Positions 50,154-60,587 of a stretch of 64,000 nucleotides of DNA are shown one piece after another. Positions within the stretch are counted from its first letter, which is position 1. Every line of letters starts with the position of its first letter. The stretch is from Bryobacterales bacterium (GTDB taxonomy: Bacteria; Acidobacteriota; Terriglobia; Bryobacterales; Bryobacteraceae): assembly GCA_020847975.1 (NCBI GenBank), contig JADLBD010000183.1:44323-108322 (forward strand), written 5' to 3'. The notes beneath the pieces are model-generated. The model was not told the DNA's origin. It saw nothing but the letters and a program-made list of their open reading frames with translations, and did no database searches. A program made the position numbers and the translations under genes.

Positions 50154-50672
50154 GCCAAACTGTGGCCTCGGCCACCAGCCGAATGTCGAACTGCTCGAAC
50201 AAACGGGCAGCAGAGGAAGTTCTCCGCACGCTATTTCAGAATTTCCGCCCATCGAGGCGGACAATCCAAGAACGGCAATCCAAGAACGGCACTGGAGGGG
50301 TGGCAGTGATGACTTGGCTCCCGGTCGTGGATTGCTTCCAGACGGCCGGGATGAGGACCGCCTTCTCCATCCTTGCCCGGTGCTCCGTAGCGGCGCCGGC
50401 AGGGTTTCCACAGCCTTGGGGACAGCGGAACGACAGCGCCCGGCCGTAACAACAGCAGGATTCCCGGATTGAACGGAGGTTGGAAATGGGCTAGAAACGC
50501 TTTGTTTTCAGCGCGCTGTACTCGTTCATAAAAAATTCAGAATTTATACAGGGCTGTCCCTTGCCACCGTTTTGTAGACTGCCAGAACAAGCCGCGCGAC
50601 CGTCGCCTTGGGCGGAGGTCCGGTATCACCGGCTTAGCTTATGTTGGGCCTTAAGAACGGAAGGAGACGACC

Positions 50673-51836
50673 ATGATTCGCAGGAATGTTGGTTGGCTCG
50701 CCGCATGCCTTAGCGCGCTTTTCGCGTGCGCCGGCAGCGTGCATGCCACGGATATCGGGGGCGCCATTTCCACGACGCTCACCATCACCGAGGACAGCCG
50801 GTTGGTGGATGATGTGACCTGTACCGTCACAGGTGCGGCTTGCATTGCGGTTGGCGCCGCCGGCGTGACGCTGGATCTGAATGGCTTCACCATGACCGGG
50901 CGCGCCGATCCCGCCACGTCCTGCTTCGGCGGGGCCATTGCAGGGGCAGGCGGAGAGTTTGGCATCCTCCTGAACGGTTTTAGCAACGTAACGATCCGCG
51001 GACCGGGGCTGGTCCAACGATTCCGGGCTCAGGGCATCCAACTGAACAACAGTAGCGGCTCGACCATAAGGGACGTGACGAGTTCCACCAACTGTGCCTC
51101 CGGCTTTCAACTGAACAACGGATCGAACAACCTGCTGGAGAACAACGTTTCGGTACGAAACGGACACGTCACCTCAGCGTGCGGAGGTATATGACTGGCC
51201 GGCGGCGCTAGTCGCAACCGGCTCCGTGCGAACCGGATCAGTGGAAACGGGTTCTCAACTCCAGGCAACAACTTCGGTATCGGCACGCCCGGCGGCGCTA
51301 CCGTTACCGGCAACATCATCGAGGAGAACATTCTTGTCGGGAATGCCAATGGGATAATTCTGTTTGCGGCATCCACGGGGAATCTCGTTCGGAAAAACTT
51401 CGTCATGGGAAATCCCGGTGTGGAGGCTTCGATCGACCACACCTCGAAAACCTCGGGCTTCGACATCCTGAATCTATCCCCGGCGGACGCCAATACGTTC
51501 CAAGCCAACGTTTGTCTCACGTCTCTCAATGCGCCTTGCCCGGCCCCCACAGCGCCGTCGCTCACCGCCAGTCCGAATCCAATCACGGTCACGGGCGACG
51601 CGGATCTCGGTATGGCCACTATCAGTTGGAATGCGCCGGGCGCGGAGGCTGTGGAGGTTCGCGTCAACGGCACGGACGGCCCGCTGCTGGTCAGTGGTGG
51701 CGACCGGGGATCGGCTCAAACGGGTCCTTGGGTGGCGGATGGAATGACATTTTATCTTCAGGATGTCAGCGGCGGGAAACCGCTTACCGAGGAGAATACG
51801 CTTGCCACGGCCGTCGTTCGATTACAGAGGAGGTAG
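50673..51836 (+). pseudogene. Secreted right-handed beta-helix protein interrupted by in-frame TGA (51192-51194)
   Basis: Signal peptide and beta-helix in 50673..51194; the same frame continues LAGGASRNRLRANRISGNGFSTPGNNFG...FVMGNPGVEAS... to 51836. Confidence 0.85.
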
Positions 51837-51858
51837 GGCTCATTGGAGGGGGGAGATC

Positions 51859-52311
51859 ATGAAGCACTCGATGATTCTGTTTCTTTGCATGGCGGCGCCG
51901 GCGTGGACCCAATCGACGGCGGAAACGCTCGACAAGATGATCGCGGCGGGGAAGAGTCCGCAAGAACTGGCCGCGTACGTTTTCGATACTCACGGCTGCA
52001 AAGACTGCCACACCGCCGGCAAGGACGGGAAACTCGGTTTCACCAGGAAGGGCGAGGAGCGGGCACAGGGGTCCCAAGGGTGCATTGCGACCCTGAAAGC
52101 CATGACGGTCATCGCAAAGATCCCGGCGAACCAGCGCTCGGAGACGCAGCGCCAGCGGGCGCAGCGCTTCGAGGAATTCGGCTGCTCCACCTGCCACAAG
52201 GTAGCTGACGGCAAAGTCGGGCTGACGGCGGTGGGAGCGAAACTGGCGCATCTGCATCTGGGCTGCGTCGAGGTGGAGAAGTTGCTGGCCGGCAAATCCG
52301 GCCCGCTGTGA
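51859..52311 (+). CDS. Exported c-type cytochrome-like protein with two CxxCH motifs
   Basis: Signal peptide MKHSMILFLCMAAPAWTQ; CKDCH and CSTCH. Confidence 0.8.
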   Translation: MKHSMILFLCMAAPAWTQSTAETLDKMIAAGKSPQELAAYVFDTHGCKDCHTAGKDGKLGFTRKGEERAQGSQGCIATLKAMTVIAKIPANQRSETQRQRAQRFEEFGCSTCHKVADGKVGLTAVGAKLAHLHLGCVEVEKLLAGKSGPL

Positions 52312-52461
52312 TAACGAAGCATCCGAAGATCGTCCGAGGAAATCCCAAGGACTTCTCTGATCGCCGGTCTGCTGCCCGCTCAGTCAAGGGCGCCGTCGGA
52401 ATGCCAACAACTCCATGCCTCCGGCGAGCGATGCACGTGACGGTTGAACCTTAAATGTAAT

Positions 52462-54171
52462 TCATCCCGCGGCCCGGGCGCGGAACAGGCGCGGGAGCAG
52501 CATCAGGGCTCCGCCGAAAAAGATCAGCGATACCCCAAGTCCAACCGTGCTGCCCTCGCCGAAATCGCGTGCAATGAGTTTGTAAGCCGCCAGCGCCATG
52601 CAGGGATATAGAAGCCAGACCAGTTCGGGCCGGCGGAACCGCTTGCCGGACATCTCGAGCAACACCGCGAACAGTGTCAGCATGGCTGTCCGGATAGGAA
52701 GCGTGAAGGAGACGCGCATCGAAGCGACTACCGCGCCGGCCAGGAATCCGGCGAGCGGCAGTAGCGCGATCCCCGCGGTGAGGAAGACAGCATAGCCGTC
52801 CTTCCACGATTCGATCTTCCGATGATCGCGGTAGACAAAAATCGCATAGCAGCAGGCCGCGGCGGCCAGAACCACCGCCTCCGGCAGCGTGAACACCGGC
52901 AGGGAGGCGGAAGGAGGATCGAGAATCCGCGCCAGGCTGTTGCCGAACACTCCGCAGGACATCCCCGCGAAGAGAAGGTAGAGCAGTCCGTGAACGCGCA
53001 CGGTATTACGGTTGGCCTGGGCGGCCAGCCAGGTGCAGGCCACCGCGGCGGCGGACCAGAAGAGAGCCAGCGCCGTGCCGCGCATCAAAATCATCGAACC
53101 GATGGTCACCAGCACGATAGCCAGCGTCGAATAGGCATAGAAATTACGCTGCCGCGCCGCCAGACGGTCGAGATACGCAAACGAGACAAGGTAGCAGGCC
53201 GCGCCCGCGGAAAGCGATACCAGCGCAACGGGAACGTCAGTGGCTCCGGTGACGGTGGCGATGCGCAGCGCTCCGCCGACGGAGAGCACCACGACGATCA
53301 CCATCTGGGTAATCTCCATCGCAGTCATATTGAGGCCGCGGAACAAGGTCCTGGCGATCGTGCCGCTGAGCGAGATGACGAGCAGGAGCACCGCCAGCGT
53401 CATGGCTTGCCACGCGGTGTAGGCAACGTAGCCTTCCGGAAGGCCGCGCGGTTGGGCGATCAGATAGACGGCGAGCAGCACCGCGAGGTCGGCGGCGAAA
53501 GCCACGGTCCCCCGTTCCTGCGTCCAGTGGTCTTTCATGGCGCTCCACTCCACCGCGGCGGTCATGGCGAGCAGCGCGAGGGTAAAGGGAATCACGTCGC
53601 GCGTGGCGAGGATCAAAGCCAGCGCCGTCGAGATGCTCGAGAGCGTAGTGATCCACACGATGCCGTTCAGATTGCCCTGCCACGCGATAAGGAAGCCCGC
53701 CACGGCGAACAGGGCGAGCAGGGAAGCAGTCAGCGGGGGCGGCAGGGCGTGGAAACGCACGGTGGTCTCCCACAACATGGGATAGAGAATTGCCGCGGCT
53801 GTCACGCCGTGTATATTGGCGACCAGCGCGCTTTGCAGCGCGGCTTTGCGGACGGAATAAAGCCACCAGGCGGCGTACACCACCGTGGCGAAGACTCCGG
53901 CCAGCGGTGGGATGAGTGCGGATTCAGTAATGCCGCGCAGCAGATAGGCTCCGGCGAGCCCGAGCAGTGCGCGGCCAAGGACAGGAATAATGCTCGTGGC
54001 GCTGGGGGCAGCCGCTTCCGCGGGCAAGGCGGCTTGCGGGGGCGGCTGCGGTTGGACCAGCGGTTTGATTCCTACGCATTGCTCGAGCGCGGCAACGCGT
54101 TGTTTCAGTTCGCGGAGTTCCTCCTGAAGTTCGGAAAGCCGCGTGGACGAGGCGACTTCGGTTTCCTGCAC
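52462..54171 (-). CDS. Polytopic membrane protein (DUF2339-like)
   Basis: N-terminal coiled coil (LQEELRELKQRVAALEQ) followed by many TM segments. Confidence 0.55.
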   Translation of the reverse strand: MQETEVASSTRLSELQEELRELKQRVAALEQCVGIKPLVQPQPPPQAALPAEAAAPSATSIIPVLGRALLGLAGAYLLRGITESALIPPLAGVFATVVYAAWWLYSVRKAALQSALVANIHGVTAAAILYPMLWETTVRFHALPPPLTASLLALFAVAGFLIAWQGNLNGIVWITTLSSISTALALILATRDVIPFTLALLAMTAAVEWSAMKDHWTQERGTVAFAADLAVLLAVYLIAQPRGLPEGYVAYTAWQAMTLAVLLLVISLSGTIARTLFRGLNMTAMEITQMVIVVVLSVGGALRIATVTGATDVPVALVSLSAGAACYLVSFAYLDRLAARQRNFYAYSTLAIVLVTIGSMILMRGTALALFWSAAAVACTWLAAQANRNTVRVHGLLYLLFAGMSCGVFGNSLARILDPPSASLPVFTLPEAVVLAAAACCYAIFVYRDHRKIESWKDGYAVFLTAGIALLPLAGFLAGAVVASMRVSFTLPIRTAMLTLFAVLLEMSGKRFRRPELVWLLYPCMALAAYKLIARDFGEGSTVGLGVSLIFFGGALMLLPRLFRARAAG

Positions 54172-54181
54172 AACACTCTCC

Positions 54182-55324
54182 TCATGCGGCAGCCTCCTTG
54201 GAGGGCCACGGCGGAAGTAACTTCACAAGCCCCCACAAGATGAGGAAGGGTAGGATAAGCAGCGCGATGGCGGGAAGCAGGCCTTCGCGCGTGGCGAACT
54301 CGAGTTTGTAATTGGTATAGCCGAGGAAGCTTTTCGAAAAAAGCTGTCCGCCGATCACCACGTTCCAGCGCATGGCGAAGATGCCGGCGAGAGTGAGGAC
54401 GCTCGCCGCCAGGTAAATGCGCCGCCGCACGGCTTCCTGAAAGCGCACCAGTTGCGTCGCGGCCAGTAGAAGGAGAGGGACGATGGTGCCGAGGAAGATC
54501 TGGATGACGATCTGTGACACGTAGAGCCGCGTATGCACCATGAAGTCCAAAGTGTGGAAGGATTCATCGGCTTCGTAGATGCGATGCACGAGATCGAGCA
54601 ATTCGAGGGAGAAGTCGATGACGAAGGCATAGAACAGGTAGCGCGCGATCGTGTCCAGACAGCGCATGTCTACTTGTTCCTTACGCAATAGGGTAGTGGC
54701 GGCGTAGATCACCAGCACAGCCGCAATCCCCGATACCATGGCGGAGAAAATGAAGACGATCGGCATGAGAGGAGAGGACCACCAGGGGTTGGCTTTTACC
54801 GACCCGAAGATGAAGCCGACGTATCCATGGAGCAGAAATGCGGAGGGAATACCGATGACCGTGATGACATAACCGACGCGGTCGTCCACGCGAAGCGCGC
54901 CGGGGCTGACGTTGTCCGATCCGAGGGTCATTGCTTTGTAGACCCACTTCATGATGCCGGTCTTCGACTTCGATAAGGCTACGATCTCCTTGCGGTAATC
55001 GAGCCAGATCTCCAGCAGCAGAACCACCATCAGGTACCACAGGTAGACGAAGCCGAACATCGCCATGGCCGAGGTGCGATGCGGCGTGAGGTACATCTCG
55101 AACGACCGCTCCGGATGGCCCAGGTGAAGCTGGAGCGGCAGCGGAGCGACGATGAGAAACGCAAGCGCCGTGAGCAGCGCCAAACGGTAAGTGGGCTTCA
55201 CCGCCTCCACTTTGAAAACACGCTCCAGCGAGGCGAGGATGAAAGCGCCGGCCACCAGTCCCGTGATGTACGGATAGAGAACAATGAGCAGGCTCCACTG
55301 TAACTCCACCTCGTCCGGGTACAT
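54182..55324 (-). CDS. NrfD/PsrC-like membrane subunit
   Basis: MYPDEVELQWSLLIVLYPYITGLVAGAFILASLERVF..; polytopic; adjacent FeS subunit. Confidence 0.8.
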   Translation of the reverse strand: MYPDEVELQWSLLIVLYPYITGLVAGAFILASLERVFKVEAVKPTYRLALLTALAFLIVAPLPLQLHLGHPERSFEMYLTPHRTSAMAMFGFVYLWYLMVVLLLEIWLDYRKEIVALSKSKTGIMKWVYKAMTLGSDNVSPGALRVDDRVGYVITVIGIPSAFLLHGYVGFIFGSVKANPWWSSPLMPIVFIFSAMVSGIAAVLVIYAATTLLRKEQVDMRCLDTIARYLFYAFVIDFSLELLDLVHRIYEADESFHTLDFMVHTRLYVSQIVIQIFLGTIVPLLLLAATQLVRFQEAVRRRIYLAASVLTLAGIFAMRWNVVIGGQLFSKSFLGYTNYKLEFATREGLLPAIALLILPFLILWGLVKLLPPWPSKEAAA

Positions 55325-55370
55325 GAACCCTTCCACGCCGTGTAGCACTTCTTGCAAGGGATAACCTCCT

Positions 55371-56123
55371 TTATCGGACCGCGCCGTCAAGCCCGCGGTA
55401 GTACGCCTTGGCGCCCGTGGCCATGTGCGGTTTCAGAACCTGGATGCTGTTGACGCGGAGGAACTCATGTACCGGGTCCTTCGGGTCTTTGAGATCGGCG
55501 AGCTTGCGGCAGCCGGTGGGACAGGCTTCGCAGCACGCCGGTTCGAGTTGCTTGCTGATGCGGTGGTAGCACAGTGTGCACTTGTCCACCGTGTTCTTTT
55601 CCGGGTGAATGTAGCGGCAGCCGTAGGGGCAGGCCTGCACGCAATAGCGGCAGCCGATGCAGTATTTCTCGTCCACCAGCACGAGTCCGTCCGGCGTTTC
55701 AAACGTGGCGCCCACGGGGCACACCTGCACGCACGGCGAGTCGGAGCAGTGGTTGCACATTTTGGGGACGAAGAAGCTCTTCCCTCCGGTATGCGGATGA
55801 TCCGGAAAGCCGTCCTTGCCGCCGTTCGGCGAATCGACTTCCACTTTGGTGGAAGGAAAATCGGGGACGTAGTATCGTTCCACCCACGTGCGGAAGAAGC
55901 CTACGGGGACATTGTTTTCCTCGGCGCAGGCACGTACGCAGTTGCCGCAGCCGATGCACTTTTCGATGTCGATGGTCATCGCCCACCAGTGATTGGTCAT
56001 CACGTAGTTGGGCGCCGCCTCCGCCTTGCCGTCGATGACAAAGTCCAGGGCGGTCATTGCGGCGGAGGTGAGGAACAGATACTTGCCGCACTCGGTCAGG
56101 AATTCTCGGCGGTTGGTGGACAT
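55371..56123 (-). CDS. 4x[4Fe-4S] ferredoxin-type electron transfer subunit (NrfC/PsrB-like) with Tat-like leader
   Basis: NRREFLTECGKYLFL; CIGCGNCVRAC, CNHCSDSPCVQVCP, CIGCRYCVQACP, CTLCYHR..CCEACPTGC. Confidence 0.88.
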   Translation of the reverse strand: MSTNRREFLTECGKYLFLTSAAMTALDFVIDGKAEAAPNYVMTNHWWAMTIDIEKCIGCGNCVRACAEENNVPVGFFRTWVERYYVPDFPSTKVEVDSPNGGKDGFPDHPHTGGKSFFVPKMCNHCSDSPCVQVCPVGATFETPDGLVLVDEKYCIGCRYCVQACPYGCRYIHPEKNTVDKCTLCYHRISKQLEPACCEACPTGCRKLADLKDPKDPVHEFLRVNSIQVLKPHMATGAKAYYRGLDGAVR

Positions 56124-56128
56124 GGGAA

Positions 56129-56587
56129 TTACTCTCCGAACTTCGGCTTGTGCGGCTTGTGGCACGTCACGCAGGATTCTCCTCCGGAATGTTCCTTCGT
56201 GTTCACCTGCGGAAACCATTTGGGCCTGGCGGAGTTGGCCTCATGGCAGCGGCCGCATAGAGCAACGGCCTTGGGCAGGACGGGTTTTACTTCCGGATCT
56301 TCGGCGTGTTTCCCCAGCGGACCGTGGCAGGCTTCGCAAGACAGGCCGGCGTGCTTACCTGATTTCTTGACCTCGACGACATCGGAATGGCATGCTTCGC
56401 ACGCCGCGCGGCCTGCAAAGTGAACCGGCCGCATGCGGATTTCCTCGAGCGCGGCTGGCCGGAAGTGGCCGTAGCGGCCGAACCCTTCCGGTATCACCGC
56501 CCGGCGGATCACAAGGAACGCAACCACTAGGATCACAAGCAGCAGGACCAGCCGGATGAGGTGGCCTGCGTCCTTCCAGAGTCGCAT
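56129..56587 (-). CDS. Membrane-anchored tetraheme c-type cytochrome
   Basis: N-terminal TM; four CxxCH: CEACH, CEACH, CGRCH, CVTCH. Confidence 0.85.
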   Translation of the reverse strand: MRLWKDAGHLIRLVLLLVILVVAFLVIRRAVIPEGFGRYGHFRPAALEEIRMRPVHFAGRAACEACHSDVVEVKKSGKHAGLSCEACHGPLGKHAEDPEVKPVLPKAVALCGRCHEANSARPKWFPQVNTKEHSGGESCVTCHKPHKPKFGE

Positions 56588-56669
56588 TGGCGATTGTCCT
56601 TTCACGAAGCCCCACGGGCTTTGCGTAGATGGATGCAATCGACGGGCCAATCCACACGTTACTGTAGAC

Positions 56670-57038
56670 TTAGGGCCGGGAAAACGATCTCCTGCCCTTA
56701 AGTGGGAAATCTCCCACCGTTTTCTGGGTCATTTCGCACGCAGTGACCCAGACACGTCTGCTCCATCCCAGGTCAGGCGGACCACAGGTTATATCGCCGA
56801 TCCGCCTTGCCGAAGGCTCGCCATTCGCAATGAGTTCAATAGTGAATGTATTGGATTGGGCGCCGTACACAAGCGTGCGCGTGAGGCGGAAGAGAGGATC
56901 GTGGTGTTCGATCTCGAACCGGGAGCGGTCTGGCGCAGGGATTTCCAGCCTGCTGCGTTCTTTGTGGAAGCGCCAGATGCCGGTGAAATCCGGCTTGGGA
57001 AGCGAGGGTTGCGTCTCGATGACGATTCTCTGAACCGC
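56670..57038 (-). pseudogene. Remnant of an uncharacterised exported-type protein, frameshifted
   Basis: Reading on from the GMC stop in the same frame: AVQRIVIETQPSLPKPDFTGIWRFHKERSRLEIPAPDRSRFEIEHHDPLFRLTRTLVYGAQSNTFTIELIANGEPSARRIGDIT; then the +1 frame gives VVRLTWDGADVSGSLRAK*. No standard start codon upstream. Confidence 0.55.
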
Positions 57039-58682
57039 CTACAGCCTCCCCGCCTTCATCTCGCCCGCAAGGTAATCCGTGGCGCGCCACGCGTTGGCAA
57101 GAATCGTAAGCGTCGGGTTCTTTTCCGTGCAGGTGGGGAATGCCGCCCCATCGACGCAGAACAGGTTCTTCACATCGTGGAACTGGCAGTAGCGATTCAG
57201 AGCTGAGCGTTTTGCGTCATCTCCCATGCGGCAGGCGCCATGCTCATGGATGGCGCTGCCGAGAGTGTCGATCCAGCCGCGCTCGAACGGGAGTATCTCC
57301 GCCTTGGCGGCGCGCAGGATGGCTTCAGCCGAGTCATACATCTCCGCGATCATCTTGCGCTCGTTGTCGCCGATGGCGTACGTGATTTTCGCGATGGGAA
57401 CTCCGTAGGCGTCGGTGCGCGCCGGGTCCACCGTCACGCGATTCTCCTTGCGGGGCAGCACCTCGCCGTAGGGATGAAGCGCAACCAGAGCGGGGTAGCG
57501 CTTCTTGATGGCCTGTTTGAGTTCCACGCCAAAACCCGGAAGCTTTTTTCCGAAACTGGCATTCGATTGCGCGCCGCCGCCCCAGAACTGCATCCCGTAA
57601 CCGCGCAGGTAATCGCGCTTTCCGCCGCGATGATTGAAGCGCGGAAGGTAAATGTGGGCTCCGCCGATGCCGTCATCGTTCTGCGTAGGCGCGCCCATCA
57701 GTTCGGGAAGAAAGCCGTACATGTGGAAGCGCACCTGCTCCACCAGATAGCGCCCGATGACGTCGCTTGAATTGCCGATGCCGTTCGGATATTCCGTGGA
57801 CTTCGAATTGAGCAGAATACGCGTGGAATCGATGCACGAGGCGGCCACCACGATAACTTTGCCGCGCGCCTGGTGTTCCTGCTTCGTGTGCCGGTCGAAG
57901 TACTGTACCCCGCTCGCCTTCCCGCTCTTGTCGTTCAACACCCGCGCGGCCACGGCATTGTCGATGATCTTCAGCCTGCCGGTCCGGAAGGCGGGTTCCA
58001 GCAGAAAGTCGCTCGAGTTGAAAAACGCCCCCACGTCGCACCCGCGGCCGCAGACGCCGCAGTAGTGGCATTGCGGATGGCCATTGTGCGGTCTGGTCAG
58101 GACCGCCCGCCGCCCCGCAACAATGTTTATGCCAATTGTTTTGCCGGCTCTCTTGAGAAGTTGCTCTCCGCAGCGCGGGGCGGGCGCGGGTAGATGATAC
58201 TTACTGCCCGGCAGCGTGTCCTGGTCATCATCGCCGCCGCAGACGCCAATGAGTTGATCCACCTTGTCGTAGTAAGGACCGATATCCTTGTAGCGGATGG
58301 GCCATGGGATTTCCCACCCGTCCCTGGCCGGCCCCAGAAAGTCCACATCCGAGTAGCGCAGAGAGACGCGCCCCCAGATGTTGGTCTTGCCTCCGCGGCC
58401 CCACACGCGGATGAGGTCGAAAGTGCGGCCTTCCTCCGTCTCGTAGGGCTGCTCCTTCTTGTCGAGTTCGAACTGCGGCGGCCGGTCCCCTTTGTCGAGC
58501 TTGCGCCACCATTCCCAGGGTTTCACGTGGGTCCAGTAGGTGTGGCGCGGAAATTTCGTGCCCGCGTCGAGAATGAGCACGTTGATGCCCTGGCGAGTGA
58601 GGTTCCAGGCCGCCATGCCGCCCGCCGCTCCACTTCCGATGATGATGACGTCGTGGACCTCGGCCGGCTTGATGATCTGCAT
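57039..58682 (-). CDS. GMC-family oxidoreductase
   Basis: [29 protein letters not shown]-terminal [56 protein letters not shown]. Confidence 0.92.
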   Translation of the reverse strand: MQIIKPAEVHDVIIIGSGAAGGMAAWNLTRQGINVLILDAGTKFPRHTYWTHVKPWEWWRKLDKGDRPPQFELDKKEQPYETEEGRTFDLIRVWGRGGKTNIWGRVSLRYSDVDFLGPARDGWEIPWPIRYKDIGPYYDKVDQLIGVCGGDDDQDTLPGSKYHLPAPAPRCGEQLLKRAGKTIGINIVAGRRAVLTRPHNGHPQCHYCGVCGRGCDVGAFFNSSDFLLEPAFRTGRLKIIDNAVAARVLNDKSGKASGVQYFDRHTKQEHQARGKVIVVAASCIDSTRILLNSKSTEYPNGIGNSSDVIGRYLVEQVRFHMYGFLPELMGAPTQNDDGIGGAHIYLPRFNHRGGKRDYLRGYGMQFWGGGAQSNASFGKKLPGFGVELKQAIKKRYPALVALHPYGEVLPRKENRVTVDPARTDAYGVPIAKITYAIGDNERKMIAEMYDSAEAILRAAKAEILPFERGWIDTLGSAIHEHGACRMGDDAKRSALNRYCQFHDVKNLFCVDGAAFPTCTEKNPTLTILANAWRATDYLAGEMKAGRL

Positions 58683-58685
58683 GGA

Positions 58686-59186
58686 TTAGCCTTTGTGTTC
58701 GGGGTGGGTGCAGCCTTTGAACTCCGGCAGGTAGGTATTGCCCTTCCAGCCGAGTTCTCCGGCCAGTCCTTCGCGGCTCTGATAGTAGCCGTCGATGGTG
58801 AGTTCTTTCATCAACTGAAAGAAGCGGCCGTTTGGCGTGCGCGGATTCTCACTCGCCGTTTGGAGCGCGGCCGCGCGCTTGTCCGCGGGCACGCCGCGAA
58901 GCCATTTCAGACCCGCCCGGATAACTGCCTGGCGCTTGGGGTCGCCCGAGAGCGCATAGTCGATGTACTCCTGAACTTTGGCATCGGAGGCGCCGGGCGT
59001 ATCCGTGCGCGGAATGATGAGGTCGGCCGCTTCGGCAAGCTCATGCATTTCCCCGGCCGTGGCCCACCTGGCTTTGTAGGGCGCCGCCGAATCTGTTGTG
59101 GCAGGGGAGTGCTGGTGCTGCCCGAGCACGGGAAGCGCCGCCACTGCCGAGGCAGCGGCGCGCAGGGCCTGGCGTCGGGATTTCAT
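58686..59186 (-). CDS. Gluconate 2-dehydrogenase subunit 3 family protein, Tat-like leader
   Basis: MKSRRQALRAAASAVAALPVLG; ADLIIPRTDTPGASDAKVQEYID; adjacent to GMC oxidoreductase. Confidence 0.88.
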   Translation of the reverse strand: MKSRRQALRAAASAVAALPVLGQHQHSPATTDSAAPYKARWATAGEMHELAEAADLIIPRTDTPGASDAKVQEYIDYALSGDPKRQAVIRAGLKWLRGVPADKRAAALQTASENPRTPNGRFFQLMKELTIDGYYQSREGLAGELGWKGNTYLPEFKGCTHPEHKG

Positions 59187-60157
59187 CTACCCGGCCCGTC
59201 GGCAACCTGAGGTTCGCGCTTCGTGCGCACTTCCCGAACGGCGTAGATGCGCCGTCCCTGGCTTTCGAAGTACGTGCGGATGAGTACCTCGCCCAGCAGG
59301 CCGGTGGAGAACATCATCAGTCCCATCAGCAGAAGAATTGCCCCCGCGATCATCAGCGGTCCGTGCTCCAGAACAATGTCATGGCCCGTGATCTTGTAGC
59401 AAAACAGGTAAAACATGATCAGGCCGCCGAGCCCCGTGCCTGCCAGCCCAGCCGTGCCGAAGAAGTGCATCGGACGCGTAAAGTAGCTGAGCAGGAACTT
59501 GATGGTGATGATGTCGTACAGGACGCGGAACGTGCGGCTGAGGCCGTAATGTGATGCGCCGCTCACCCGCGGCGTGTTGCGGATGGGCACTTCCGCTACG
59601 CGCGCGCCATACTGGCTGGCGAGCGCCGGAATGAAGCGGTGCAATTCGCCGTACAGGTTGATGTCCTTGAGAATCTCCGCGCGGTAAGCCTTGAAAGTGG
59701 TGCCGAAGTCATGCAGATCGAGCCCGCTCGCTCGCGACATCAGCCAGTTGGCGATGCGTGACGGAATCTTGCGTGTCACCGCGTTGTCGATGCGGTTCTT
59801 GCGCCATCCGGAAGCGATATCGTATCCCTCTTCGATTTTCGCCAGCAGGTTCGGGATGTCCTCGGGGTCATGTTGCAGATCGCCATCAAGGGAAACAATC
59901 ACCTCGCCCTGCGCTTCGTCAAAGCCCGCGGAAAGCGCGGCGGTCTGGCCGAAATTGCGCCGCAGACGGATCACCTTGAGGCGTGGGTCGGTCTCCACCA
60001 GGTTCGCCAGAAGTTCGAAACTGCGATCCGTGGAGGCGTCGTCCACGAAGAGAATTTCGTAAGGCTTGCGCATGCCTTCCAATACGGTGGTGAGCCGGTC
60101 GTAGAGGGGCAGGATGGCCGGCTCCTCATTGTGAATGGGGATGACAATGGAGATCAT
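59183..60157 (-). CDS. Glycosyltransferase family 2 (polyprenyl-phosphate sugar transferase-like)
   Basis: ISIVIPIHNEEPAILPLYDRL; VSLDGDLQHDPEDIP; two C-terminal TM segments. Confidence 0.92.
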   Translation of the reverse strand: MISIVIPIHNEEPAILPLYDRLTTVLEGMRKPYEILFVDDASTDRSFELLANLVETDPRLKVIRLRRNFGQTAALSAGFDEAQGEVIVSLDGDLQHDPEDIPNLLAKIEEGYDIASGWRKNRIDNAVTRKIPSRIANWLMSRASGLDLHDFGTTFKAYRAEILKDINLYGELHRFIPALASQYGARVAEVPIRNTPRVSGASHYGLSRTFRVLYDIITIKFLLSYFTRPMHFFGTAGLAGTGLGGLIMFYLFCYKITGHDIVLEHGPLMIAGAILLLMGLMMFSTGLLGEVLIRTYFESQGRRIYAVREVRTKREPQVADGPGR

Positions 60158-60258
60158 AGGGGATGACCTGTTCCTAGAATATCAAGCAGGGCGGTGCGCC
60201 GTAGCTCGAACGCCCCCTCAGACAGAACGGCAGCAGGTCAGGTTCACCCAACTCTTTT

Positions 60259-60561
60259 TTACTGCACGTCAAACAGGCCGGCAGAGAACTTACTGCCGGT
60301 GAGGTTGGCTTCCATCTGGGGCCACACCACCTGGTGGTCGTCGCTGGCCACCCAGGTGAGGCGCTGCTCTTCCGCGGCGAAGCTGATGAGCAGCCGCCAT
60401 GCTCCGCTCTTCCGCGCCTTGAGCAGTGCGACCTCCACAAAGCCGGGCTGCCGGCTGATCGTGGGGCGGAACACCTCTTTGTATGTCTTGACGAGATCGG
60501 CTTCCCTGGCCGGGTCGACTTCGAGGTCGACATGCAACTGGATGGCTTGAGTACTCAACAA
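60259..60561 (-). CDS. Antibiotic biosynthesis monooxygenase (ABM)-like domain protein
   Basis: LHVDLEVDPAREADLVKTYKEVFRPTISRQPGFVEVALLK. Confidence 0.7.
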   Translation of the reverse strand: MLSTQAIQLHVDLEVDPAREADLVKTYKEVFRPTISRQPGFVEVALLKARKSGAWRLLISFAAEEQRLTWVASDDHQVVWPQMEANLTGSKFSAGLFDVQ

Positions 60562-60587
60562 ATATTTCTCCTGAAGGGACGATTGTA

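Noticed and set aside
50267-50294. Short direct duplication (caatccaagaacgg x2)
   Set aside because: Only two ~14-bp copies; no CRISPR-like spacing or further units.
49260-50411. 383-aa minus ORF across the hicBA region
   Set aside because: Overlaps the well-supported histidine kinase and hicBA on the opposite strand; no domain signal.
51192-51194. Selenocysteine recoding at the TGA in the beta-helix gene
   Set aside because: Position lies in a structural repeat with no catalytic role and no SECIS-like hairpin was evident; nonsense mutation or assembly error is simpler.
52822-54243. 473-aa plus ORF
   Set aside because: Antisense to the membrane protein; Gly/Arg/His/Gln-rich shadow.
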